Position numbers and translations under genes: made by a program. From positions 1-64,000 of the forward strand of contig LLEY01000147.1 in the NCBI GenBank assembly GCA_001414485.1: a stretch of 64,000 nt of DNA, in the 5' to 3' direction. The notes below the pieces were generated by a model, which was given only the letters and a program-made list of their open reading frames with translations, ran no database searches and was not told the origin of the DNA. This DNA is from Calycina herbarum (Eukaryota; Ascomycota; Leotiomycetes; Helotiales; Pezizellaceae). Of this stretch, positions 11,286 to 21,924 are shown in pieces. Position 1 is the stretch's first letter. The number at the start of each line of letters is the position of its first letter.

Positions 11286-12296
11286 TCAAGGGTTATAACT
11301 AGCCATCTCCCTACACTCCCATCGCGGAACTTCATTCTCTTCGTCAAAAAACTTCCAGGTCGTCTTCCCTGCTTCAATCGTCTTGCTCCTTAACATCTTC
11401 TCTTCATACTCAGCTCGACTTTTGATGTTGTAGTGATGCAAAGTGAGTCGTTGTCGAGTGGGTGGCCACCTCCAAGGCGAAGGATAAGGAAATTGGCCAA
11501 GCCCAGTCGTCCATTCTCTTCCATCCTCTCCAACCGCGATGCTGTCATTATTCATGATAAAAGTATGAGGGTGATCTGGCTGAGATCCGACGTAACGATC
11601 GGTACGAACAATGGACTTGACATGTCTATTTCTCGATTGCTCGCCATTGGATGCTGGGTCATCGTCGATGCAAGAGGTGTATCCCTTGCGGATAGATGGT
11701 TGTCGCACCTCTCTGTTGTTGGAATTGTGAACCTGCCAGTTGATACCCAGCTGTCCAATCCGGGGATTGAGGGAAAGATCTTTCAAAATGGAGACGAAAG
11801 TTTCGTTGCGGCGCACAACCTCCAAGTACTCATCGCAATCAAAATGACCCATCCAGGTGTGTCTGTCCCCGTAGAGGCGGTGACATTCTTCGTTTAGGAA
11901 AAGCTGATTGTTGTGTTCGTGCCGTTGCTCCTTGTTGTAGTAGGTAAATGTGATGTGCTCCTTCGATATGGAGTAATTATACGAGGAAAGAGGAGGGTCG
12001 CTGCCATCATCCATGATATAAAATCGTCGTATTCCAACATGGTAATAATAGTGCGTGAAAAGTTCCGGCAAATTTAGAGATTCGTTTTTGGCTGTGAAAC
12101 AAAGAGCGACATATTCTTCATCATCCCCAGCGATGGACGGAGATGGCGAAGAGAAGAACCCCGAACCCGAATGAGAACCTGATACATTGGCGACACCCTT
12201 ATGATCGTCCAAGAAATTGAAAGTCAGCCATGCGACAGAAATGAGCCCCAGAACCAGCACTATCCGAACTGGCAAACGAGAGAATGAAGCAATCAT
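11286..12296 (-). CDS. Type II membrane glycosyltransferase, GT92 (DUF23)-like
   Basis: One exon, 336 residues. The open frame reaches 12314, but that codon is TTG; the first ATG is at 12296. A short cytoplasmic N-terminus (MIASFSRLPVR) precedes one hydrophobic segment at about residues 11-27 (IVLVLGLISVAWLTFNF), then a Ser/Gly-rich stem, as in Golgi type II enzymes. The catalytic part shows EEYVALCFTAKNESLNLPE, FYIMDDGSDPPL and the acidic motif HFDCDEYLEV, the family's likely nucleotide-sugar/metal site. Late in the chain come LTLHHYNIKSRAEYEEK and a conserved Trp-rich stretch. Family members transfer galactose or related sugars to glycans; the exact acceptor is unknown. Confidence 0.75.
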   Translation of the reverse strand: MIASFSRLPVRIVLVLGLISVAWLTFNFLDDHKGVANVSGSHSGSGFFSSPSPSIAGDDEEYVALCFTAKNESLNLPELFTHYYYHVGIRRFYIMDDGSDPPLSSYNYSISKEHITFTYYNKEQRHEHNNQLFLNEECHRLYGDRHTWMGHFDCDEYLEVVRRNETFVSILKDLSLNPRIGQLGINWQVHNSNNREVRQPSIRKGYTSCIDDDPASNGEQSRNRHVKSIVRTDRYVGSQPDHPHTFIMNNDSIAVGEDGREWTTGLGQFPYPSPWRWPPTRQRLTLHHYNIKSRAEYEEKMLRSKTIEAGKTTWKFFDEENEVPRWECREMASYNP

Positions 12297-13519
12297 AATG
12301 CGCAAACAATACAAGAAGAGGAAAAAGAATGACGTTGGTCAGAGAGAGTGAGCAGCATCAAGGTACTTATAATATTGCAGGCCCCCTAACGGTGCTGTAA
12401 AAATAGAGGGGCGATAGCGATGGGTACCCTATCAAAGCAAGGTAAGGTAATTTGGGGTGCCGGCTTGCCGGTTAGATCATCCCACAGGGATTATTGTCCA
12501 TGCAATCGTAAGACTTATACGAGAACAAGAGTAGGTAATCGTGGACTTGACACGTTTCTGGTTAATAACTTTCGTTTCATTCTCATCTACTACAAGTCAG
12601 CTGAAATTAAGTCCTTTTGTACAAGTAGCAGGAAATCCCCCTAAGCGCAGCCGAGGTCCTGCTTGACGTCACATGTGAAAATGCATTGGGAAAATAGTAA
12701 AGTTTCGAGAAAAATCATATAGAGAGAAAATAGTCGGCATTTGTTGATTTTTTATTCTTGAATAGCTGCTCTATTAGAGCTGGTTTTTTCCGGCATACCA
12801 ACGCAATCCAATACCCAGCGATATTTACATTGAAATTTGTACAAGTCCGGTGCTCGCTTGTCACCTTATAGTTTAGCTTTATTAATTTAGATTCTCATAA
12901 TATAAAAGAACAGTAGCTGGTGGTACTTATATTCCGTTGTAAAGTAACCAAATCAGCACAATTATACAAGAAGATCAGAGTAGTAAGTTATCAGTAAATA
13001 GTTATAAGGCGACATAGGATAAGTGGAATTCGTTCTTCCTGCCTCTCTTACGTTACTTTTTTTAATCGCAGTGCGCATTGTAGAACTTCTAGGAGAATAA
13101 TGCTTATTAGGAATTTGTCGGACGAACAATGGCAACAGCATTTACGAGTAAGTCTTGGAAGGAACTTTGCTTGGGGTTTAGTATTCATTAATTTATTCCG
13201 TGTTGCCACCTATGAACATTAATAAAATCGAACACCAGTAGATTGTAGTAGAACATGAGAAGGATAGATCATTATCTCTGTCAAAGCGAGAGAAAAAAGG
13301 TAACTAGCTCTCTTCAACCTTGACCTGATCCAACTTCTCGCCTCCCAGCTTGAATATCATTCGGCCTGCATCCTTTTCCCAAACAACAGTTCATGTAACT
13401 TCCTTCTTCCCAACAAGCATAACTCCTCCATTCTTCACAGAGTCGCTTTCGGTGGCAGGTCTCAATGAAGGACAATTTACCAACTAGACTAAATCGAACC
13501 AAACTGACTTGAAACGCTA
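12297..13519. other. Intergenic, moderately AT-rich
   Basis: It includes the upstream region of the GT92 gene (TATAATATT-like sequence near 12367). Open frames at 12420-12644 and 13314-13547 are short and show no domain. A CRE-like TGACGTCA core is present near 12664. No gene is supported. Confidence 0.4.
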
Positions 13520-14750
13520 CCTCCACTTTTCTTATTTGAATATTCATAGTAATATTTTCTATTCGTGGATTTTATGGGACCAATATACTCCCAGCGATCA
13601 TGAGGGACTCTTTCAAGTGAATCAAGTGTTGCTAAGTTCATGGCACGCGATTTTCTGTAACAAAAAACCTCCCACTCCTCCCATTTCATAATTTTACAAC
13701 CTATTCCCAACAACCGTAGCAAATCATCAACTAAGTTCACTTCCATCTAAGGTATCATCTGGTCTGTTGGTTCTTCCTGGAAGTGGGACGTAAAGCAAAA
13801 CCATGTTCCGGCGCGCATTTCTGCGATGCACGAAGGTCCGAAACAGCGTCGTCTACCTCGGTGTCGAGGCGACTTTTAGGAGATATCCAAGAATGTTGAC
13901 TCACGTTACGCTACTGCCGCGAGCTTATAAAGTAAATGTGTGGCTATTGGAGAGCTCATATTTCCAGATTGCCTCTCGAGGCTGCACTATTTCTAGCATC
14001 TTGCAGCAAAGTCTTGATTACGTTTTCTCTCATCCCTCAAGACAGTGGTCTCATAATTGGGTCTCGCTTGGAAACCTGAAGCAGCTCAAAAAAAAAGATT
14101 CGGGGTACTGTAGACAATATAACCTAGAAAAAGTACAGCCTGTAATACAAGGTACCTCGTAGGAGACAAGTGTACCGGGTATATCGTACATGATCACGTG
14201 GATCAGACAAGTATACGTAGCAGTCGTTACATCGATTGTGGGATTCTCAAACCAGGCCCCAGATATTCCCTCTAATAAGAATGTTGCTGTCAAAAGTGTT
14301 TCATCAGAGTGAATTGAGATTTCTAGAAGTAACTCGCTTAAAAACTTCAAATTAAATTATTATAGAAAGAACTCATAAGCGCTGTAACAAGGGTTCCAGC
14401 GCGAAAAAAGATTAAAAAAGGAAGCAGCCAGATGTACTACAGGATTTCTCCAGATATACTTGACATACTTGGGCTTCGCCAGGACATTATCACAGGGGAT
14501 AAGCCAACTAGGCAGGGTACATCGTACATTGATTACAAGAACCAAGACAACTGTACCGGAATCAGCCAGATAGGCCACCAGGGTCTATTGAGTGATTCAT
14601 ACCCCACCTTCCTTATTTGAGTATACATAGTAAATTTAATTTTCATTGTGGGATTTTCTATAAGCCCGCGGCCCGATAATTCTCCCAGCGTCCCAATCAG
14701 GCAGCTGCTGTTCAGTGAGTATATTAGAGTGAAGTGAAGATTCTTAATCT
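13520..14750 (+). repeat. Cluster of decayed copies of the upstream region of the 35.48-kb gene
   Basis: At least three stretches (about 13520-13640, 14100-14330 and 14500-14750) align with 35050-35330. They share ordered words: GTACCGGGTA.ATCGTAC, TACCGGAATCAGCCAG, ATACATAGTAA, ATTGTGGG, then a TATA-like segment, AATAAGA.TG.T and AGAGTGA.TT. All have drifted strongly and the TATA box is not preserved. The pattern indicates repeated local duplication of one promoter/gene unit, now on the opposite side of a 19-kb transposon stack from its intact relative. Confidence 0.65.
13780..13905 (+). pseudogene. Fragment of the coding start of the 35.48-kb gene
   Basis: GCAAAACCATGTTCCGGCGC and the following GCATTTCTGCGATGCACGAA correspond to 35494-35537 with only a few differences. 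After a small gap, GGCGACTTTTAGGAGATATC resembles 35569-35590. The frame is disrupted and the start codon of the relative is not conserved, so this is a remnant. Confidence 0.6.
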
Positions 14751-15689
14751 ATAGTGAATTGAATATCGGAGAACGTCTATTCTCGAGACAATAGTCTTAC
14801 TTATCTTACTACTAAATCCAAATGATCTATTTAGAAGCTTAAACCAGTGTGTTAAATGAGTAGAGTAGAGTAGAGTAACGGGTAGTTACTCTTACTTACC
14901 TATGAGTAATAAGACGTTACTCTTACTCTAGAGTAATTACTCTTATTTATTCAGAGTTACTCAGAGTAACGTCGGGCCGAGTCTCGGAGCACGGGCCGAG
15001 TATAGGAATAGCATTAGAGGCTCGGAATCCCGAGTTAAGTCTTTTAGCGATTTCCTTAAATAAAAGAAGTATTAACAAAATTAAGGATTCTTTAGTTTCT
15101 ATAAGCATTTTTAATTATATTAATAATCAAAATCCCTTTTCTAGCTAAAATATAACTCTATTTATAACTTTTTTCCTATAGTCTCTTACTCTAAGTAACT
15201 CTAAGTAAACAACCAGGTATTACTCTAATTAATCAACCGATCTTATTACTCTTACTCTAGAGTAATTACTCTTATTTACTCTGAGTTACTTAGAGTAATT
15301 AAGTAGTTTATAAACACGCTGTTTAGTGCTTCGCTTACAAACGTGAAGTAAGGAAGCTTCAGTATACTTTATTTACTAAATATAGAAAAGACTAACTTTC
15401 TTAATACTTTAGATAAATAAGTAGCGTTAAACTATACTTTTCAAGTAAGTTTAGAATAATTAAGTTAATAAATTAAAATCTCAAAAGTAGGAATATATTA
15501 TGAATATAAAATACTAAACTAAAAGAATTTTATTTATTATGATTACTTAAGAATACTTAAGAAAAACGAGTTATTTAGGTATATTTTCAAGATTTAGAAA
15601 GGAGGTACTTATCTTAACAAGACTTAATTGAAATTATTACTTAAGAGTGTTTAAAATAATTAAATTAATAAATAGAAGTTACTTAATTA
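14751..15689. repeat. AT-rich block with a 54-bp direct repeat and AGAGTAA/TTACTCT palindromes
   Basis: The segments 14917-14970 and 15246-15299 are near-identical direct repeats beginning TTACTCTTACTCTAGAGTAA. Each contains the self-complementary core AGAGTAATTACTCT. A run of GTAGA units (about 14862-14877) precedes the first. The 275 bp between the repeats hold a GC-richer GGGCCGAGTCTCGG word and then AT-rich sequence. It may be a small non-autonomous element with terminal direct repeats; no coding capacity is seen. Confidence 0.5.
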
Positions 15690-15725
15690 TTCAAAGTAGT
15701 ATTTATTTATTTATTTATTTATTTC
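15690..15725. repeat. LINE target-site duplication (left copy) and TTTA tail
   Basis: TTCAAAGTAGTATT at 15690-15703 is repeated exactly at 34701-34714. It is followed directly by five or six TTTA units, which on the element's sense strand are an AAAT-type 3' tail. Confidence 0.85.
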
Positions 15726-18700
15726 TATTTAACGTTAAGCGGAGAATAGCTCGCGTAGGCTAAATCCTAAAAGTGTCTCAAAAGAGGGTAAATAACGCTA
15801 GGGAGGTGCCCTAGGCTATAGAGATAGTAAACGAGTAAGCTAATTTATAAGAGATAGTTTAAAGAGAAGCTCTACTTTTAAAACAGCCCTTATTCTTAAT
15901 TAGTTTATAGAATTAGAGAAAGATAAAGGAGATATATAAGTAAAGAGAAAAGAAAGGAAAAGAGAGTTAAGCTATCTTAAAGAATAGATTTTTATAAAGA
16001 ACTTAGTTTTAGTATAGATCTTACTAAAGAGTTCCTTATAGCTAGGTCTAAAAAGAAGTTAAGGGTTTCCCTCTGCCTTAGCTAATAGCCTTAGGTCTTT
16101 GTTATTTACTAGCCTATAATAGAGTAGATGGAATTATGTTTTTACTCTTTTATACTTATAATTCCCTAATTCTAGTAATATATTAAAGTAGAAGAAGTAG
16201 AGGTGATATGTTATAAAGTCTCTGTGTCTAGTTCGAGCTATAATTAGCTAAGCTAGGATCTTTCTTAGTAGCTAGAGAGTCTTAGGTTTTGAAAGCTAGG
16301 AAGTAAGTCCTAGGTTTTTATAGGTATCTAGGAACGTTGTCTACTAGAGCTAATTTGCGAGCCTAATCTCTATCTCTTTAACCTCTCTCTTAAGTATAGT
16401 AGTATAAAGTAGAGAGGAACTAGAAGAGAGTGTTCGAGCTGCTTTTCCTATAGCTTTATTAGCTATTTCGTTGCTATAGATTCCTATATAACTAGGGTAC
16501 TACCTTATCTAAATCTTCCTTAGGTATAGCTAAGTAAAGCTATATACCTTATTAAAGGTCTCTTATAACGTGCTATAAGACTAGTAGGTTAGTTATAGTA
16601 TAGCTTCGAGGTTGTTAAGGCAAATCTAATACTTCGTAGCCGAGGCCTAGAAAGAGGAGTCTAAGGCTAGTTCTAGACTATATAAGACAGCTTTAGCTTC
16701 TACGTCGTATATTTCTAATGTTTTACTAAAGAGGAAGAGCCTTATATTTAGAACAACCCCTTCTCTTATAAGACATACGCCGCTACTAGTACTTTTGTCG
16801 TCTAAGTAAGAGCCGTCGGTAAATATAACCAGGTCTGTAGACGAGACAGAGGTAAGGAATTTAAGGAATTCAGCTTTGTAAGAGTCCTTATTACTACTAG
16901 GGCTTAGACCTACTACCTCGAGAAAGCGGGCCTGCCGGTTAAACCCTCTATTCTATAGAGGGTCTTATATTAGGTCGATTTCTTCTAAGAGAGAGAGAGG
17001 TTTAGAAGAGTAGTAAATAAGCCTAGCCTTTAAGTAAGGGTTATTTACACATTGTTTAAGCAGGTGGGTTAAGTTAAGTCGGCGAGTTCTAGTCTTAAAT
17101 ACTTTGCTTTTTATTATAAGAGCGATTTTAGTAGCTAAGAGGCTAGATTCTATAAGGAGTGCCGAGGTAGAGGTAGTCTTATAGACTAGGAGGATAATCC
17201 TAGTATACTTTAATACTACTCTATCTAAGAGAGTTAGGTAGCAGCTAATCTAGTTGTTTATAAAGCCTACTTAGCTTATTTCCTCTCTTATTCGACTAGA
17301 GTACTAGGTCTTATATCTAAAGTAGGTGATTAAGAGGATAGAAGCAGTAGTAACTTACTTAAGTAGATAAGAAGATAAGCTTTATATTATATTTATTATT
17401 CTTTTAAGAGTATTAGCTATAAGTATAGCCTTACTTGTTATTCTTTTAATATAGCTATAGAATATAAGGTAGGGGTTAAAGAAGATACTAAGCTACTTAA
17501 GCTCTTATATAGGTTCTATTATCTTCTCTTCAACTATAATAAAAGGAGGGAGCTAGATACCTCTTCTTTTTTGCTTTCTTTTATAAAAGAAGTATATAAG
17601 TTCTAACTTCTTAACGTTAAAAGTAATACCCTCGTCTATACTCTACTCTAGAGTGCTAGCTACCTGCTCTACAAGGGCTTTAATATTCCCTGCCTTTAAG
17701 AGCCTAGAAGTAAGTAATCTAATATCGTCTATATAACCAAATCTCTATAATACTAGAAGAGAGCTAACCTCTAAGCTAAAGAGGGGCTGGATATAAAGTA
17801 TAAAGAGAATAGGCGAGATAGGCAAGCCTTAAGAAAGCCTGTATTAAAGCGGGGTAGATGCTTCTATTTCCTTGTCTAGTTTTACTTTTACTAGTCTATT
17901 AGTTAAGAAAGAGGTAGTCTATTTAATAAAGCAATCTAGCTAACCTTGCTCTCTTAGCCTTTTAATTAAATAACTAGGAAGTACTATATTAGAGGCCTCT
18001 TTAATATTAAGTATAAGAAAGAAGGCTTCTTATTTATCTATAAAAGCTAACTTAATATCGAAGGTAAGATAGGTAGTAAGGTCTATAGTAGCTCTTAGGA
18101 GAAGAGCTCTGAACTAGTTTTACTCTAGGATAGAGTGCTTAATAGCTATCTAAGAGGCTCTCTTTATAAGGAGCCTTTTAAGCCTCTTTCTAAGGACTAA
18201 GAGTAAGGTAATTAAGTAATATACTTAGGGTAATAACTTGTCTTTCTTATTAGGCTTTAGGATAATAGCGACGATAGTAATATAAAAGATCTTTAAGTAG
18301 AAACCTGCCTTTATATAGCCTTTGAAGAAGGAGAGGATAAGATATAAGATCTGTAGCTAAGCTACTTTAAAGACTCCTGTTACTAGCTTGTCTTCTCCTA
18401 GCGTAGTAGAAGCTTTCCTAAGAATCGATTCCTCGACCTTGTATAGTATAAGGACTGCCTAGAGAAGGGACTAAGTAGAGGTAGTTGAAGTATTAAATAG
18501 AATATCCTTGACTTTGGCCTTGTTTATAAGTAGCTCTTATACTAGGATCTTCTACTTTTCTTAGGTAGAGAAGCCTAGTTAGCCTACTAAGTCTCTTAGA
18601 AGGGGAGACTTGTAGATTCTAGTACTCTAGTACTACTTATAAATTTTAAATATATCTTTACTTTTCATAGCTTTGTTAACTAGAGTATAGAAATGTTCTT

Positions 18701-18926
18701 TCTTTGCCTTCTAGATTTCCTATCTTAGACTCTTACGAAGAGTCTTCAAGGCTTATATACTCGCGTTAAGCCTTTATACCTGCCTTACCTCGGTAGCCGC
18801 CGTCTAGTACTCCTTATTCTACTAGAGGTGTCTAAACCCGTGTTTAAGCCCTTACTTAGCGTTACTAAGATATACGCTATATACGCTCTTAGTAATAAAT
18901 CCTGCTAGGGCCTCTAACGAGTCTAA

Positions 18927-19252
18927 TATAACGAAACTCAAACGAACTAAACAAAGATAACTAAGTCTCGAAGGTTAGTATACAGGTAAGAAGTATAGAT
19001 ACGCCGGGTTGTTTACTTAGAAGTGAACTTATTACTTATATCAAAGATATTAAATAAGATAATAAGATTAATAACTAAAGTTAAGTATAAAGCTCCTATC
19101 TAATAGCAGACGTGCTAGTCTTATATAGAACCTTCGTTCCTAAGTATATCGCTTATATCGCTTATATCGCTTACGTTGCTTACGATTAAGGCGATTAGAG
19201 CGATGTAGACGATCACGTTACATGACCGCACGTGATTTCCAATAGTATTACA
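18927..19252 (-). repeat. Solo-LTR-like insertion related to Gypsy element B
   Basis: From 18927 (TATAACGAAACTC) to about 19130 the sequence is the reverse complement of the 3' half of the element B LTR (compare 25435-25650). Beyond that it is unrelated (repeated TATATCGCT words) and ends AATAGTATTACA at 19252, giving a TG...CA-like LTR of about 326 bp. It interrupts the LINE between its endonuclease and reverse transcriptase. It may be a divergent LTR subfamily left by LTR-LTR recombination. A clean 5-bp target duplication was not found, so the ends are approximate. Confidence 0.55.
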
Positions 19253-21457
19253 ATAGTGAGATCCTAAAACCCTTAAATGCCTTTCGTACTACTGATTTCC
19301 TCCTATGTTACCTTCTATTCCTAGATGTTATACCTTGTCTTATTAGAACGCTGTCTAGACTACTTACTACGTAGCCGCGGTTCGTAATATCTAAGTCTAG
19401 TTGCTCTATAAGTTTATAAAGCTATTAAGTTTTAAGCTTTCCTTAAAGAGTTATTTTAAAGGTTTTAACGTTAAGAGAGCTAAGCTTAAGAGAGAGGTTC
19501 TTTATAGTTAAGTTTCCTATATATAGAAGTCGAGTAAGAAGTAGGAAGTAGTTAGAGCTATACTTAAATATAAGGTTAACCTCAGTAGTAGCCTCTCTCT
19601 AGTAAAGGTTATTAAAGCAGAAGGCTAGGTTAAGAGTATTACCGAGGTTATAAGTTCGTATACTAGAAGAGGTAGAGAGCTATAGCCCTCTATTCTCTAT
19701 CTAGTTGATAAGCGGGGAAGACTATATACTTTCCTACTCTAGGAAGTCCGGCTGCTAGAGTTAGCTCTTTAGGTTAAAGTCGCCAGCTATTAGAGTATTA
19801 GTTATAAGAATATATACTAAGCTAAGAATATAGTTAATAGCCTCTCCTACTCTCTTAGTACCTAGAGAGGTGTTATATACGTTAAGTATATAAAGTAGAG
19901 AGCTTTAAGAAGAAGTGATCTTAATATAAACAAGGTCTCGGTATTTAAGCAAGGGTATAGTCAGTGATTATTAACTTAAGAGAATCCCCGCTCTCTTTTA
20001 TATAAAAGTAAAAACTCTAAAAAGGTTAATATTCTAGTTATATATAAGTATAAAGTAAGTATAGTTTAAGTGTCGTCTTATAATTTAATAGTTAATCTCC
20101 TTCTAGTAGATATATAGTTCTTAGATAAGAACTATATCTATTCGTCTAGAGTAGGCTAGTTAGAGTACTAGCTCTTAGTACTTACTAGAATTATATATGT
20201 TGATTTATAAGACTTAAAGATAGTATTACTTAAAAGGTCCTCGTCTACTTATAGAAGAGAGAGGTAAAGGTCTAGGCTCTCTAGTTAAAAAGAGGGGTTC
20301 GAAAGTAGGGAAGAGGCGCTTATAGAAGCCTCTTTACTTAGTTATAGTAAGTTCGAGGGGAGGGTAGAGATAGTAGAGCAGCTTATTTTAGTATCTACGT
20401 TATTATAGAGCGAGTCTTCCTCTTAGGCAAATCTCGTTATATACTTATTATATAGATCTCTTATTCTCTATTAAAGGCGGGGGTCTAAAGGCTTTTAGCT
20501 AGAGTTAATACACAGAGTCGTCTAAGGTATAAGAGCTGTTATAGTATAGGTATTTTAATTTATATTAAGAGTGCTTTATATACCTTAGATAGAAGGCTTC
20601 TAAGTGTTTTATACTACTATATAAGCGGTATCGTTGATTTTTACCACAGTTCTATAAGTTGTACCACTTCTAGCACTTTAAGTACTAAATTATAGTAAAG
20701 ACTTTAGAGAGACGCTTAAGAAAGGCTCTACTGTCTAGGAGTGACGTTATGTCTAGGATAGCGGAAGGACCTCTTACGTCCTCTTCTTTAAAGAAGGCGA
20801 TCTAGGTAGTATAAAACAGCTCGTTTAAGAGAGAGCTAGCGGCTATGTTGACTTTTATAGGTACTATTCTAATTCGTTCCTTTATTACTATAGCTACTAC
20901 TTCGGCTATAGTAGAGATAAGAGTTAAAAGAATCGCTTCTTCTTTGCTAATTCGGACAGTTTCTATACTTTAGGGTATACCTGTTATATAGTATACTACC
21001 TAGTCTTATAAGACCTCTATTTTAGCTATAGTAAATAGGGTTTAGATATAAGCCCTCTTTATTATTAAAAGAGTATCTAGAGCTTCTTTATCTTTAGAGA
21101 TAATAGCGAAACCAGATTTAACTAAGAGTACTTCTTATACTAGCTCTTTATAGCCTATTTTTAGATTATAAAGTATAAGGAAGATAGCTTAGGCGGAGTA
21201 GTTCCTGTTAGAAGAGTCCTAGAAGAGTTAGACAAAGACTCTAAGGTTAGATTTAGCCGGTGTTCTCTTATTCTTCTATAGCTTAAAAGCAGCGGAAGAG
21301 AGAGGTAATATAGTTGTTATTGTTGTTGTTATTATACTTATAGCTTTAGCTTTGTTTTTAGGTACTAAGGCATTCCTTATAGTCTATACGTATAAAATTT
21401 TCCTTATAAGGCCTAGAGAGGAGGAGGGAGTCGACGAGGGCGTAGAGGCGTCTCTAC

Positions 21458-21699
21458 TATTAAAGGTTACACCTGTGGAATAAGTCTCGGAGTACTCCAG
21501 CGACGCATTCACGTGACCTCGCTTGGCAACGCATGGACGTAATAGAACCTTCGAGAGTACCCTTAGTAGAACCCTCTAGAAAGAGCTAACTAAGTATATA
21601 AGTTAGCAAGAACTCTAGCTTAGAAAGGATAATCGAATCTTCTTATATATAGACAGCCTCTATAGTTCAATTTATTAGTACTTGTTATAAGCTCTAATA
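21458..21699 (+). repeat. 5' LTR of Gypsy element A
   Basis: It begins TATTAAAGGTTAC, the RIP form of TGTCAAGGGTTAC, and ends CTCTAATA, the RIP form of CCCTGACA. Its length of 242 bp matches the 3' LTR exactly, but it is clearly more mutated than that LTR. Confidence 0.9.
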
Positions 21700-21721
21700 T
21701 TAGATTCGATTTAAAAATAAC

Positions 21722-21924
21722 AGGCCTTTATAGTAATACTAGAATATATTAGGCTATTTTAGTAATACTAGAATATAACAGGCCTTTATAGTAATATTAG
21801 AATATATTAGGCTATTTTAGTAACACTAGAACATATCAGGCCTTTATAGTAATACTAGAACATATTAGGCTATTTTAGTAATACTAGAACATATCGGGCC
21901 TTTATAGTAATACTAGAACTTATA
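21722..21924 (+). repeat. Seven 29-bp tandem repeats in the leader of Gypsy element A
   Basis: Units start at 21722, 21751, 21780, 21809, 21838, 21867 and 21896 with an exact 29-bp period. Two unit types alternate: AGGCCTTTATAGTAATACTA and AGGCTATTTTAGTAATACTA. The array lies between the 5' LTR and gag. The homologous array of copy 1 is at 4760-4975. Confidence 0.9.

Noticed and set aside
13489..13746. 85-codon minus-strand ORF
   Set aside because: It overlaps one of the decayed promoter copies in antisense and shows no domain.
15700..15727. TTTA repeat considered as a simple microsatellite
   Set aside because: Its position directly after the 14-bp duplication and at the LINE 3' end identifies it as the element's tail.
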